A stretch of 64,000 bases of DNA, from the NCBI RefSeq assembly GCF_013004065.1, contig NZ_CP053084.1, forward strand, positions 62,001 to 126,000. Reading direction: 5' to 3'. Shown piece after piece: positions 34,300 through 41,798 of the stretch (positions are counted from its first letter, which is position 1; every line of letters starts with the position of its first letter). The notes under the pieces were generated by a model. That model saw nothing but the letters and a program-made list of their open reading frames with translations, was not told the origin of the DNA and did no database searches. The translations under genes and the position numbers were made by a program. Source of the stretch: Limnobacter sp. SAORIC-580 (GTDB taxonomy: Bacteria > Pseudomonadota > Gammaproteobacteria > Burkholderiales > Burkholderiaceae_B).

Positions 34300-35211
34300 A
34301 TGTTGATCAAAAGTGCAGAAGATCGCGATAGCGACATCAAGATTCTCGAATCATTGTTAAACCACCCTGCTGCATCGGCTTTGACGAAACGCAGCATTGA
34401 AAAAGAGATTCGAGCAATCAAGGCGGGTGTGAAGGGCGAAAAGGATGCCGCCTACCAAATTGAGTACCACTACGGCCATGGGAAAAACTGGGCAGTCATT
34501 CACGACTTGCGTATTGAACACAAGGGCCGAGTTGCTCAAATTGACCACTTGCTGATTAATCGATTGATGGAAATTTGGGTGTGCGAAAGCAAACATTTTC
34601 ATCAAGGAGTTTCGATTAACGAACAAGGCGAGTTTGTCTCATTCACTGGTTCCCAAGCTTACGGAATACCCTCGCCTTTGGAGCAGAACCGTAGGCATTG
34701 TTCACTGCTTCAAGAAGTATTTGATGACGGCGTGGTTCCGCTGGAAAAGCGTTTGGGTTTTTCGATCAAGCCGGTGATCAAAAGCCTGGTACTGGTGTCC
34801 AGTAAAGCGCGGATTACCCGGCCGTCAAAGTCGTTTCCAGGGCTTGATGAGATCATTAAAGTTGATCAGATCAAGGCGAAACTTGACCAGGCAATGGACG
34901 ATGACAATAACCCCCTAAACCTTGCAAAGTTGGTCAGCAGTGAAACAGTGAAAGCGTTTGCAGAAAGATTGGTGGTTTTGCATACACCACATCAATTTAA
35001 TTGGTATGGAAAATTCGGCTTGCCAGTGCAAGTTGACGAATCCGCTACTGTAGAAGTTGTAGAGGACGCCGATCCTGAACCCAAGAAATCAAAACTGGCT
35101 TGCAATACCTGTGGGACAGTAGTGGCTTACAACGTGGCCAAATTTTGCTGGTTTAACAAGCCGCGTTTTGGGGGCCAGGTTTACTGCTATGAGTGCCAGA
35201 AGAGTTTGTAG
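34300..35211 (+). CDS. NERD-domain protein with C-terminal zinc ribbon
   Basis: A 303-residue protein starting at ATG 34300; the frame is open back to 34195 without a better start. The NERD (nuclease-related) domain covers about residues 45-175, with GEKDAAYQIEYHYG, IHDLRIEHKGRVAQIDHLLI and WVCESKHF. These give the D...ExK-like pattern of the restriction-endonuclease fold. The C-terminus carries CNTCG and CYECQ, a candidate zinc ribbon. NERD proteins are thought to process DNA, but activity has rarely been shown. The gene sits alone at the left of the accessory island. Confidence 0.78.
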   Translation: MLIKSAEDRDSDIKILESLLNHPAASALTKRSIEKEIRAIKAGVKGEKDAAYQIEYHYGHGKNWAVIHDLRIEHKGRVAQIDHLLINRLMEIWVCESKHFHQGVSINEQGEFVSFTGSQAYGIPSPLEQNRRHCSLLQEVFDDGVVPLEKRLGFSIKPVIKSLVLVSSKARITRPSKSFPGLDEIIKVDQIKAKLDQAMDDDNNPLNLAKLVSSETVKAFAERLVVLHTPHQFNWYGKFGLPVQVDESATVEVVEDADPEPKKSKLACNTCGTVVAYNVAKFCWFNKPRFGGQVYCYECQKSL

Positions 35212-35291
35212 AAAGGTTTGTAGTCGGGTTTGCCACAGCTCAAGGTGGGTTACTTTACCTTGCCAGCAGTCCACCTCACTTATTCAATTCT

Positions 35292-35681
35292 CTATTTATG
35301 CAAACCGAACGTGGCTATGACCACCAGAATACCTATCGCAATGCATACGGAAAATAGATATCCCAAAACAACATAAACAAACAAGCGACTTGCAACATTG
35401 AACCAAAGCGGTACTTGTTTTTGCATGTCGCCAAACCCTCGAATCCTTCTAAAAATGGGTATTGAGATTGCTAGCGAGAAAAGAAGTGTGCGAATCCAGC
35501 TTGTGGGGAAATATCGATAGGCAGAGGATTCGAACTCGCTGAAATAAGGTGGACATACATATCGATCGATCACTGATTTGGGCGTTAGCCAGGTCAGCAA
35601 CGTGAGACTCAATGGCAAGACAACCGGGATAATCAGGATGCTAAATCCGATGATCCACATGGTGATTTCGATTATCTGCAT
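35292..35681 (-). CDS. Small membrane protein of the LysM/glycine-zipper trio
   Basis: A 129-residue protein with three hydrophobic segments (about 8-30, 62-75 and 95-120). I recognise no family. It is the last of three overlapping genes on the minus strand, its start lying inside the end of the glycine-zipper gene. A small membrane protein after a putative exported effector is the usual place for an immunity protein, but this is only positional inference. The start at ATG 35681 is the first in the frame. Confidence 0.55.
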   Translation of the reverse strand: MQIIEITMWIIGFSILIIPVVLPLSLTLLTWLTPKSVIDRYVCPPYFSEFESSAYRYFPTSWIRTLLFSLAISIPIFRRIRGFGDMQKQVPLWFNVASRLFVYVVLGYLFSVCIAIGILVVIATFGLHK

Positions 35682-35971
35682 AACTGACCTACACCAGTAG
35701 CGCTCAACAAATCCATTTGATTTCCAAACTGATCGTATAGAAATTTGCCGCTAGTTTCACCCGCCTTTTGAGCAAAAAACCCCCCCGCAGCAGATGCAAC
35801 CAGGGCTACTCCCCAACCTACCGGACCACTAACAACGAGCGCACCAACAGCGACGCTTGCCAGAACACCGCCTGCCGCGCCGACAATTAAACCCAACCCG
35901 TCTGCCCAAAGAATTTCATTCTTCTTATGATTACTCCCAGCCGAAGCAATCTTCCCACACGTACCCATCAC
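35672..35971 (-). CDS. Glycine-zipper-containing small protein
   Basis: A 99-residue protein whose middle is a Gly/Ala-rich hydrophobic stretch, including LGLIVGAAGGVLASVAVGAL and GWGVALVASAAGGFFAQKAG. This is typical of glycine-zipper membrane-inserting segments found in toxins and outer-membrane proteins. The start is GTG 35971 or ATG 35968, overlapping the stop of the LysM-like gene. It may be the membrane-active part of a split effector, with the preceding LysM-like gene supplying a targeting part. No function can be assigned. Confidence 0.55.
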   Translation of the reverse strand: MMGTCGKIASAGSNHKKNEILWADGLGLIVGAAGGVLASVAVGALVVSGPVGWGVALVASAAGGFFAQKAGETSGKFLYDQFGNQMDLLSATGVGQLCR

Positions 35972-36321
35972 TCCAAACCCTCGAAGCTGCGTGCGGTGTC
36001 CACCAAGCTAAATTCACCTCCGCCATTCACTACCTGGCGGATTCGGGCTTTCACGGCCTTGGGGTCCATGCACAGAATCGTGTCAGGGTCGTGTGAAATA
36101 AAGTCGAGCGTTCGCGGGGCTTGGCTGCCTAAAGCCATGCGTGGGTTCTTCACACTGGGGTTCAATGCCAGCAGGTAATCGAGCAAAATTGAGAAGTAAG
36201 GCTCTTGACCTGGGCGTACACCATAGCTGTGAGCAATCACGTCGTGCAAAGAATGTTGAGGCTGGGGAATGTAAAAGGCAGGCTTGGTAAGGGACAGTTT
36301 TCCAAAGCTGGAATTGAACAT
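35968..36321 (-). CDS. LysM-like domain protein
   Basis: A 117-residue protein. Residues 20-62 include QPQHSLHDVIAHSYGVRPGQ and LLDYLLALNPSVKNP. The spacing (S-L-x-D-V-I ... Y-G ... L-x-x-L-N-P-x-V-x-x-P) fits a LysM domain, which binds peptidoglycan. There is no signal peptide, so export would need a secretion system or a larger ancestral protein. The frame is open upstream only to a TGA about 20 codons before ATG 36321. It leads an overlapping trio with a glycine-zipper and a membrane protein. Confidence 0.5.
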   Translation of the reverse strand: MFNSSFGKLSLTKPAFYIPQPQHSLHDVIAHSYGVRPGQEPYFSILLDYLLALNPSVKNPRMALGSQAPRTLDFISHDPDTILCMDPKAVKARIRQVVNGGGEFSLVDTARSFEGLE

Positions 36322-36435
36322 GTTCAGGATGGGGAGTTGCTGAACCCAACATTCAATCTTTGGGCGAGGACACTGTCAAAAAATACGGTTTTGAGTCGCT
36401 ATAAGTAGGTAGCTGTGAGTTAAAACCACCCCTAA

Positions 36436-36606
36436 TACGGTACCCATTCAATGCGAAGAACAAAGGCCACACTGATTTACAAAAGAACCAAGAATCTACG
36501 CGCAGTCCAGTTATTGCTTGGTCATTCAAAGTTAGAAAGCACTGTTCGATATTTAGGCATTTAAGTTGATGATGCACTGGAAATTTCGGAACAGACTGAA
36601 ATTTGA
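36436..36606 (+). pseudogene. Tyrosine-recombinase (integrase) C-terminal remnant
   Basis: Reading from 36436, the translation YGTHSMRRTKATLIYKRT, then RAVQLLLGHSKLESTVRYLG, matches the C-terminal catalytic end of a widespread phage or island integrase, including the GH and the Y nucleophile in STVRYLG. A TAA at 36562-36564 interrupts it, yet the frame goes on as VDDALEISEQTEI to a TGA at 36606, exactly where the intact family ends. An in-frame TAA at 36433 lies immediately before the fragment, and the rest of the gene is gone. It marks an old integration event in the island. Confidence 0.75.
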
Positions 36607-36631
36607 TGCCAAGCGACGCATCGTAAGCTTC

Positions 36632-36913
36632 TTATGCGCCAATTTCTCGCAACACTTCGGGATGACTGACCGCAACTTTGAGCAGGGTTTTTGCCGCGCC
36701 GGTTGGGCTTCGGCGACCTTGTTCCCAGTCCTGCAAGGTGCGAACCGACACACCCAGCAAAGAAGCGAATGCTTGCTGAGACAATCCCATTTTGGCACGT
36801 GCCTCTGCCGCAGGCGATAACTCAACCTGATTGATGCGTGCGGCCTTGCCTTGACGCATTTGTTTCACAGACTTGAGTAAGTCATCTTGAAATTTTTTCA
36901 TTTCAGAGTCCAT
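36632..36913 (-). CDS. HigA-like XRE-family antitoxin
   Basis: A 93-residue DNA-binding protein. The XRE helix-turn-helix occupies about residues 40-85, with ARAKMGLSQQAFASLLGVSV and RTLQDWEQGRRSPTGAAKTLL. It follows the toxin with an 11-base overlap, and AAGGAG precedes ATG 36913. Toxin-first order with an XRE antitoxin is the HigBA layout. The antitoxin should repress the operon through the palindrome at 37225-37247 and neutralise the toxin by direct contact. Confidence 0.87.
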   Translation of the reverse strand: MDSEMKKFQDDLLKSVKQMRQGKAARINQVELSPAAEARAKMGLSQQAFASLLGVSVRTLQDWEQGRRSPTGAAKTLLKVAVSHPEVLREIGA

Positions 36914-37217
36914 CTTCTACTCCTTTTTTCAATTCAGCTAGAAAGGCGGTTGGAAGGTTATCGAACTTGGCCTTTTTGTACACGATGAGCAGCCAAATGG
37001 CTGCTTCAGTCGCATTGAAATAAATTACCCTGGCGCCACCTCGCTTACCTTGGCCAGCGGATGACCAACGAACTTTCCTGCAGCCACCGCTTCCTGGAAT
37101 GACATCGCCAGCCTCTGGGTTATTGGCAATCCAGTTGATGAATTCAATCCGCTCGGCGTCTGACCACACATCGCTAGCGTATTTTTGAAATATTGGGGTT
37201 TCGGCTACGGTTCTCAC
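36903..37217 (-). CDS. HigB/RelE-family toxin
   Basis: A toxin of about 104 residues if it starts at GTG 37217. The sequence ETPIFQKYASDVWSDAERIE, then NPEAGDVIPGSGGCRKVRWS and GKRGGARVIYFN, matches RelE-superfamily toxins that cleave mRNA on the ribosome. The frame stays open to 37361, but the upstream residues look non-coding and a perfect operator palindrome lies between. The start codon would then be about eight bases from the operator with no ribosome-binding site, so the mRNA may be leaderless. It overlaps the antitoxin gene by 11 bases. Confidence 0.83.
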   Translation of the reverse strand: MRTVAETPIFQKYASDVWSDAERIEFINWIANNPEAGDVIPGSGGCRKVRWSSAGQGKRGGARVIYFNATEAAIWLLIVYKKAKFDNLPTAFLAELKKGVEDGL

Positions 37218-37224
37218 ATCCAAG

Positions 37225-37247
37225 AATATACGGCAATGCCGTATATT
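37225..37247. promoter_or_regulatory. Operator palindrome of the HigBA-type operon
   Basis: AATATACGGCA (37225-37235) and TGCCGTATATT (37237-37247) are perfect reverse complements around a single base. The site lies directly before the toxin start, where XRE antitoxins of HigBA systems bind to repress their own promoter. An 11-base perfect arm is unlikely by chance. Binding by the downstream antitoxin is inference. Confidence 0.7.
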
Positions 37248-37469
37248 TGGCAATCCCTTGGTAGAGTTAAAGGCGGCATCTCGGCCGAAGCGGACTTCAC
37301 ATATTTCATTAAAAATGACTGCTTGCGACCCTAAACGGCCGTTTGTCATTCGAGGGATCAAGGACTACTTGAGACCTGCTGAAGACTTCGGGCTCTAAAA
37401 TCCGTTCGGGATACTCGAGACGAAGGAGCTGAGCATTGGGGCTACAGAGTCCAAACGAAAGTCAATTCG

Positions 37470-38171
37470 CTAGATTGTTTCGTAAAAATCTTTGCGCTGT
37501 TTCTCTGATACGAAACGATTCACGATTTCGGCATTTAACTCCTTGGGTAGCGATGCGGAATCAGAGGCAAAGACGGCATAAAGGATGTCTCCAACATACT
37601 CTGAAAGCTCTTTAATAAGCCTCGTTGCCTCATTACAGACAGCTTCCTCTCTCACGACATCACATAAATTTAACGCCACAGGTAGGACCGGATTGCTTTG
37701 TCCATGGATATGCGCTGAAAGCAAACGGTAAGTATCCTGTTCTTTTCGGGTTGAGTTTTGCTTTAGTATTCCATATCGAGTACCAAATCCTTCCACCGTA
37801 TTGTTAAGGTATTCAAACAATTCTTTTTTTAGCTTGAATCCATCACCTGTTCGGTTGACGACACTCCATTCAACTGGATGATCTTTGAAGTAAAGCCAAG
37901 CTATTATCAAGTCAATTTGAGTGCGCATAGAAAATAGAGCTGGTCGAACTAGACCTAGCGCTATACACGCAGCAGTCTCCCTTATCGTGCTTGCAACGGC
38001 ATCTAAAATCTCATCGGCAGTACCGGTTCGTTTGAAAGAGTTCAGGAAATTTAGCCACTTTAAGAATGTAGCCATTCCGACTTCCACTTCGTATACAAGT
38101 CGAACCCCTGAAATATCAATAGTGCTAACAACGGCATCACGAAGTTTTTGAGTTTGCGCGCTATGAGTCAT
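37470..38171 (-). CDS. Unknown helical protein with an R-x4-H motif, third gene of the ParA operon
   Basis: A 233-residue mostly helical protein with no recognised domain. Residues 149-154 read RLLSAH, followed by IHG. This R-x4-H arrangement, with the His near HG, resembles motifs in HEPN-fold families and in DUF5677-like proteins. The first half has a hydrophobic helix (ACIALGLVRPALFSMRTQID). It begins five bases after the middle gene, so all three genes read as one transcript. Candidate roles are an RNase effector or a helical adaptor. The motif is short and could be chance. Confidence 0.55.
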   Translation of the reverse strand: MTHSAQTQKLRDAVVSTIDISGVRLVYEVEVGMATFLKWLNFLNSFKRTGTADEILDAVASTIRETAACIALGLVRPALFSMRTQIDLIIAWLYFKDHPVEWSVVNRTGDGFKLKKELFEYLNNTVEGFGTRYGILKQNSTRKEQDTYRLLSAHIHGQSNPVLPVALNLCDVVREEAVCNEATRLIKELSEYVGDILYAVFASDSASLPKELNAEIVNRFVSEKQRKDFYETI

Positions 38172-38176
38172 TTTGC

Positions 38177-38644
38177 CTACTTTAATGACCAGTCGGTATC
38201 ACTTTGATGAACAAACTGATTTCGAATTCGGGTAGACAAGTGAAGAATTTCGCTCTGCGGAACAACTCTTGCTAGCTGAGAAAGCCAGTCGGAAAAACTC
38301 CGCTTTCCAAGTGATGGAGGCGCTTTAATTCCCCGTTTCATGAACTCAAACCTCAGCGCCTCCGACGCTTCCAGCTTGGTCATCCTTGCCTCAAAAATCA
38401 GTAACTGTGTAACCCTTTCAGCCAAACTATCGTCCAAACGGCGAGACAGCCTCTCGGTATTTGCAACATCACCTTTCAAACCTCGACTCTTTTCCTGCTG
38501 AATGACTTTTTGCATTTCTGCGACATCATCAACAAATTTAGCAGAACCAGCACTAACAACGGCACGAGCAAATTGAGACAATTCGCTTTCCCTATAGCCA
38601 GCCGCAGCTAACAAAAAACAAATACGTGTATAACTCTCACTCAT
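38177..38644 (-). CDS. HEPN-like protein with RNxxxH motif, second gene of the ParA operon
   Basis: A 155-residue protein, mostly alpha-helical. Its C-terminus reads STRIRNQFVHQSD, and residues 141-146 form RNQFVH, an exact R-N-x3-H motif as in the catalytic site of HEPN ribonucleases. An Arg/Glu-rich helical region (about 47-100) precedes it. The ATG is directly adjacent to the TAA of the ParA gene. HEPN RNases are effectors in many abortive-infection and toxin systems, so a toxin role is plausible but inferred. I recognise no closer family. Confidence 0.6.
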   Translation of the reverse strand: MSESYTRICFLLAAAGYRESELSQFARAVVSAGSAKFVDDVAEMQKVIQQEKSRGLKGDVANTERLSRRLDDSLAERVTQLLIFEARMTKLEASEALRFEFMKRGIKAPPSLGKRSFSDWLSQLARVVPQSEILHLSTRIRNQFVHQSDTDWSLK

Positions 38645-39520
38645 TTAGGAAAGTCCAAGATGTGTGCCCAGTTCGTCAACCACGGCAGATATTCGAGGGG
38701 TAATTCGCCACTGCTGCTTCTTGTCAGTAGCAAAACCAGTATACCCCGGAGAGGCTTCCAGTAGCTTTGTAGTGTGCAGCACAGTTGATAGCGTCACTGG
38801 GCCAAACCGAGGATGAGCCCGAAGGCTATTCTCAACTGTTGGATCATATCCACGAGTAGGCACACCATTTAGTAGCACAATCAATTTCGGTTTCGGCACT
38901 AGATTCGGCAATTCGTTGATGAACTGCTCAAGTAGATCTAGGCCTAATATGGAATATCGATCTGGCCGCACCGGCACCAGAATGTGTGTAGAGGCCATCA
39001 ACGCACAGAGCGTCAGAAAGGAACTGCTTGGATTGCAGTCAATGCAGATGAGATCGCGTTTTGCTCGAGTTTCAGAAATAAATTTGAGGAACCGATCACG
39101 AACAGGGGTTAGAACCGCTTGGTCAGTTATCAATGAGTACTTGACCAAACCAAAATCGCCTGGAATTACTGAAAGATTAATACTCTTGTCGGAGGTGATG
39201 TGCCGTAAACCAACACTAACCTCATCAACATCTGGAGGAGGGCCAAGACCAGTAGTTACCGTAAAGATGGAGGCTGTTGGGGCTGGCTCCATAACCGCTT
39301 GTATTGTTCGGCGAGCTTGCTTGTGTTTTTCGTACAAAACTTGCGGAATTATGGTCTGAGTCAAATTGAACTGAGGGTCAATATCTACCAACAAAGTCGA
39401 CTTTCCCAGACGAATGTAAAGATGTCGAAAAACATGAGCAGAAATAGTCGTCTTTCCTACCCCCCCTTTCATATTGAGAATAGATATTACGGGCGAAAGT
39501 TTTGGTCCAGCTTTGGTCAC
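38645..39520 (-). CDS. ParA/Soj-family ATPase
   Basis: A 292-residue deviant-Walker ATPase. The Walker A loop KGGVGKTT is at residues 18-25, the Walker A' strand is STLLVDIDPQFNLTQT, and the Walker B region is RDLICIDCNPSS. The start is GTG 39520, with GGGAGG five bases upstream. Typical ParA proteins segregate plasmids or chromosomes with a ParB and parS, but no ParB is here. The gene instead leads two helical genes with HEPN-like motifs. It could be a plasmid relic or the sensor or switch of a conflict system. Confidence 0.85.
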   Translation of the reverse strand: MTKAGPKLSPVISILNMKGGVGKTTISAHVFRHLYIRLGKSTLLVDIDPQFNLTQTIIPQVLYEKHKQARRTIQAVMEPAPTASIFTVTTGLGPPPDVDEVSVGLRHITSDKSINLSVIPGDFGLVKYSLITDQAVLTPVRDRFLKFISETRAKRDLICIDCNPSSSFLTLCALMASTHILVPVRPDRYSILGLDLLEQFINELPNLVPKPKLIVLLNGVPTRGYDPTVENSLRAHPRFGPVTLSTVLHTTKLLEASPGYTGFATDKKQQWRITPRISAVVDELGTHLGLS

Positions 39521-39589
39521 ACACACCTCCCTTCCCCACCACATTAAAACGGGGGGTATGAATAAGTAAAAAGAAAGTAAACTCCACCT

Positions 39590-39905
39590 TTAGCATATTT
39601 CTCTCAAGGCCACCACCAGTGGTCTTGGTCTCACGCATTGCCTAGCCGTGCAATTCAGAGGATCAATTTTTGTGACGCCTTTTTGCCCGTCTTGATACGG
39701 ACGATCAATTGCACACATCCAAGAGTCAAATAAGAGCCGCATCTGCAAGATAGCTGATTCTGGGAACCATACCTTGATAGCCTGCTCCGAAAGATTTTCG
39801 GCCCTTGCTGTCTTTTTTAGCTCAACAAAATGAGCGACCAGTTTTCAACGCTAAACAGACTCGACTGCGCCTACAAAATCCGGGGTTATACAATGACCTA
39901 TTGGG
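39590..39905 (-). pseudogene. Decayed PD-(D/E)xK (VRR-NUC-like) nuclease gene
   Basis: On the minus strand, one frame reads GHCITPDFVGAVESV, then two stops close together, then KLVAHFVELKKTARAENLSE and QAIKVWFPESAILQMRLLFD down to a TAA at 39590. The PDF and VELKK pair is the D...ExK catalytic pattern of VRR-NUC-like nucleases. The stops fall between the two motifs, so the gene is broken. It lies between the ABC and ParA operons on their strand and fills most of the gap 39521-39940. No intact start is visible. Confidence 0.6.
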
Positions 39906-39940
39906 CGAACATCATTTTTCCTAAATCACCAGAGAAAGGC

Positions 39941-41566
39941 TTACTCCTTATCACGCCAGTCTTTGTTGTAAAGAAGTTCGTTATGAGTTAACTTCAGAAC
40001 AGCAAACTTGTTAATTCTTTGTTCAGTTTTAGGTCCAAATTTTTTCGCCTCGTCAAAAGACAAGAAAAGTTGTTTTTTCTTCAAGGCAGACAAAATTCTA
40101 AGTATTCGCTGTGTGGCGGCGACTTCAATATTCTTGTAAACAACAGAATCGTGTATGGCAAAAGGCAAAGAGGTCAAAGAAAGCATTGCTACATCAAATC
40201 CAATTAGGCCAGCGTATGACTTCCCTGTTCCGGTATCGTCGGGTGATGTAAAACTGTACGACGATTCGCTTTTTATGCGTAACTCAGAACTATTTCTTGT
40301 AGGACCATAAACAACTTTGTTAAAAGCCTTCAACTTGACATTAATTTTTGCTTCAATATCGAGAAAGATTTTCGTGTAAATTTCATCAAGGCGCTTATTG
40401 GAGATCGTTATGGCTTCATCAAGTTGTTCTTTTTTATCAAAATAATAGTTTTCGTTTCTTGCCTTATCTGTGCTCTCTTTCAATTCAAATACACGCTTAA
40501 ACATGTCGTCCGGCATGCCTTTTGACTCCAAAGTGGCTTGAATTTCTTGCTCTAATGATCGACACTCGTTTGCTAGACTAAGCTCTTCAGATTGCGTGCT
40601 TGTGAGTTCGTCTCTAAGTTCCTTCTTAACGATACTTCCAATCTTTTGGTGAAATGACTCAACTTGCTCAAGTCTGTCGACATTGACCGACGGGAAATAT
40701 TCCGCAACAAGCGCAATATTGGTGGCAAGTCGTGGAGTAATACCGGATATCTCTCTCTGTAACCTTTTAATTTTGCTCAGAAGCTCATTTCTCTGAATTG
40801 TGAGTTCATCCTTGCGCAGTTGCATGCGTCGCAAGTTTTCACCAAATAGAGCCTCATAGGCATTAAGCGCTCCGCCGAACCCTTGCTTAAGTTTTTCAAT
40901 CTGCTCAGAATTTTCAGTAATTTTTTTAGTATTTTCCTTGTACTGCGTCTTGTTGATCCTAGGAATAATTTTCTCGTTCATTGAGCCAGTAATGAGCTTC
41001 CTACGTGCTTTCTGTTCATTGATTACCTCTCTCTCTGCCGCAATATCTGGACTTCGGCCAAAGATGTCAATCAAGCGGCTAATCGCTGTTACTGACGGCT
41101 CTTTAGGTGCGCCGACAAAAGGTTGATCTGGTTCCAATCCACCTTTTTTCCATATTCGAGAGAAAGGACTGACCACGGAGCGATATGAACTTTCTAGGGA
41201 CGCTAGGCCATAAAGTTCTGCTAATTTCTTTCGGTACTCATCTATGGTTAGCTCGCCTTGCCTCGAATAGGATTTATCACAGACGTAAACCACCTCTGGT
41301 ACTTCAGTTGAGCGACAATAGAAATAACTTTCACCCGCAAAGACGAAACAGAAATTGTAGTAATGAGGACCTAGCTTCTTAATGGCACCAGCATCGTCCT
41401 CAAGAAAAGTATTGCCTCCTTGTACGAAGTCAATGACCATCAATGCCGTAGACTTTCCTATAGAGTTTTTGGCATCATCATCGCCCAATATGATGTTTAG
41501 ACCATCATGGAAAATTATCTTATTGTGTTTGAAATATGGGCATTGAATCTCTTTAAGCATATTCAA
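39941..41566 (-). CDS. DUF2326-type ABC/SMC-like ATPase of an ABC three-component system
   Basis: A 541-residue ATPase. The Walker A loop spans residues 28-40 (GDDDAKNSIGKST). A long coiled coil (about 215-400) is followed by the DUF2326-like segment SPDDTGTGKSYAGLIGFDVA and a Walker-B-like FAIHDSVVYKNIE. DUF2326 ATPases are the core of ABC-3C systems, described by comparative genomics as conflict modules with a small middle component and a variable effector. Here both partners are upstream and overlap. The start is ATG 41566 or 41560. Confidence 0.85.
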   Translation of the reverse strand: MNMLKEIQCPYFKHNKIIFHDGLNIILGDDDAKNSIGKSTALMVIDFVQGGNTFLEDDAGAIKKLGPHYYNFCFVFAGESYFYCRSTEVPEVVYVCDKSYSRQGELTIDEYRKKLAELYGLASLESSYRSVVSPFSRIWKKGGLEPDQPFVGAPKEPSVTAISRLIDIFGRSPDIAAEREVINEQKARRKLITGSMNEKIIPRINKTQYKENTKKITENSEQIEKLKQGFGGALNAYEALFGENLRRMQLRKDELTIQRNELLSKIKRLQREISGITPRLATNIALVAEYFPSVNVDRLEQVESFHQKIGSIVKKELRDELTSTQSEELSLANECRSLEQEIQATLESKGMPDDMFKRVFELKESTDKARNENYYFDKKEQLDEAITISNKRLDEIYTKIFLDIEAKINVKLKAFNKVVYGPTRNSSELRIKSESSYSFTSPDDTGTGKSYAGLIGFDVAMLSLTSLPFAIHDSVVYKNIEVAATQRILRILSALKKKQLFLSFDEAKKFGPKTEQRINKFAVLKLTHNELLYNKDWRDKE

Positions 41567-41798
41567 TCACCGTCGTGTTCTCTCGAATTTCTAATAAGCC
41601 AAGAACATATAAGATATCTAGGGCGTGAATGAATTCGCTCGCGTCATAAAATACTTCCTTGGTTCTTGAATAAATTTCAGTAATACTTTCATTCTGTTTT
41701 CTGTTGTCTAAGATACATTTCATCTTGAAGATAGTGGACTCTTCAAGTCTTGTGAACTTACTCGGCACTAACATCAAAGACCTCACAATTTTGGACAA
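41553..41798 (-). CDS. Middle component of the ABC three-component system
   Basis: An 81-residue helix-turn-helix-like protein, or 73 residues from ATG 41774. LVPSKFTRLEESTIFKMKCI and SEFIHALDILYVLGLLEIRE fit the ABC-3C middle-component pattern of a PsK start and a LdxLxxLGxI end. These proteins are thought to link the ATPase to the effector. It overlaps the effector gene upstream and the ATPase gene downstream, a strong sign of co-translation. There is no enzymatic motif. Confidence 0.78.
   Translation of the reverse strand: MSKIVRSLMLVPSKFTRLEESTIFKMKCILDNRKQNESITEIYSRTKEVFYDASEFIHALDILYVLGLLEIRENTTVIEYA

Noticed and set aside
36083..36352. Minus-strand open frame overlapping the LysM-like gene
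   Set aside because: It is a shifted shadow of the LysM-like frame with no motif.
37362..37469. Possible tRNA or attachment site between the HigBA and ParA operons
   Set aside because: I could not form a cloverleaf or find duplicated ends.
39378..39638. 86-codon minus-strand frame upstream of the ParA gene
   Set aside because: It overlaps both the ParA start and the nuclease remnant in a different frame and shows no motif.
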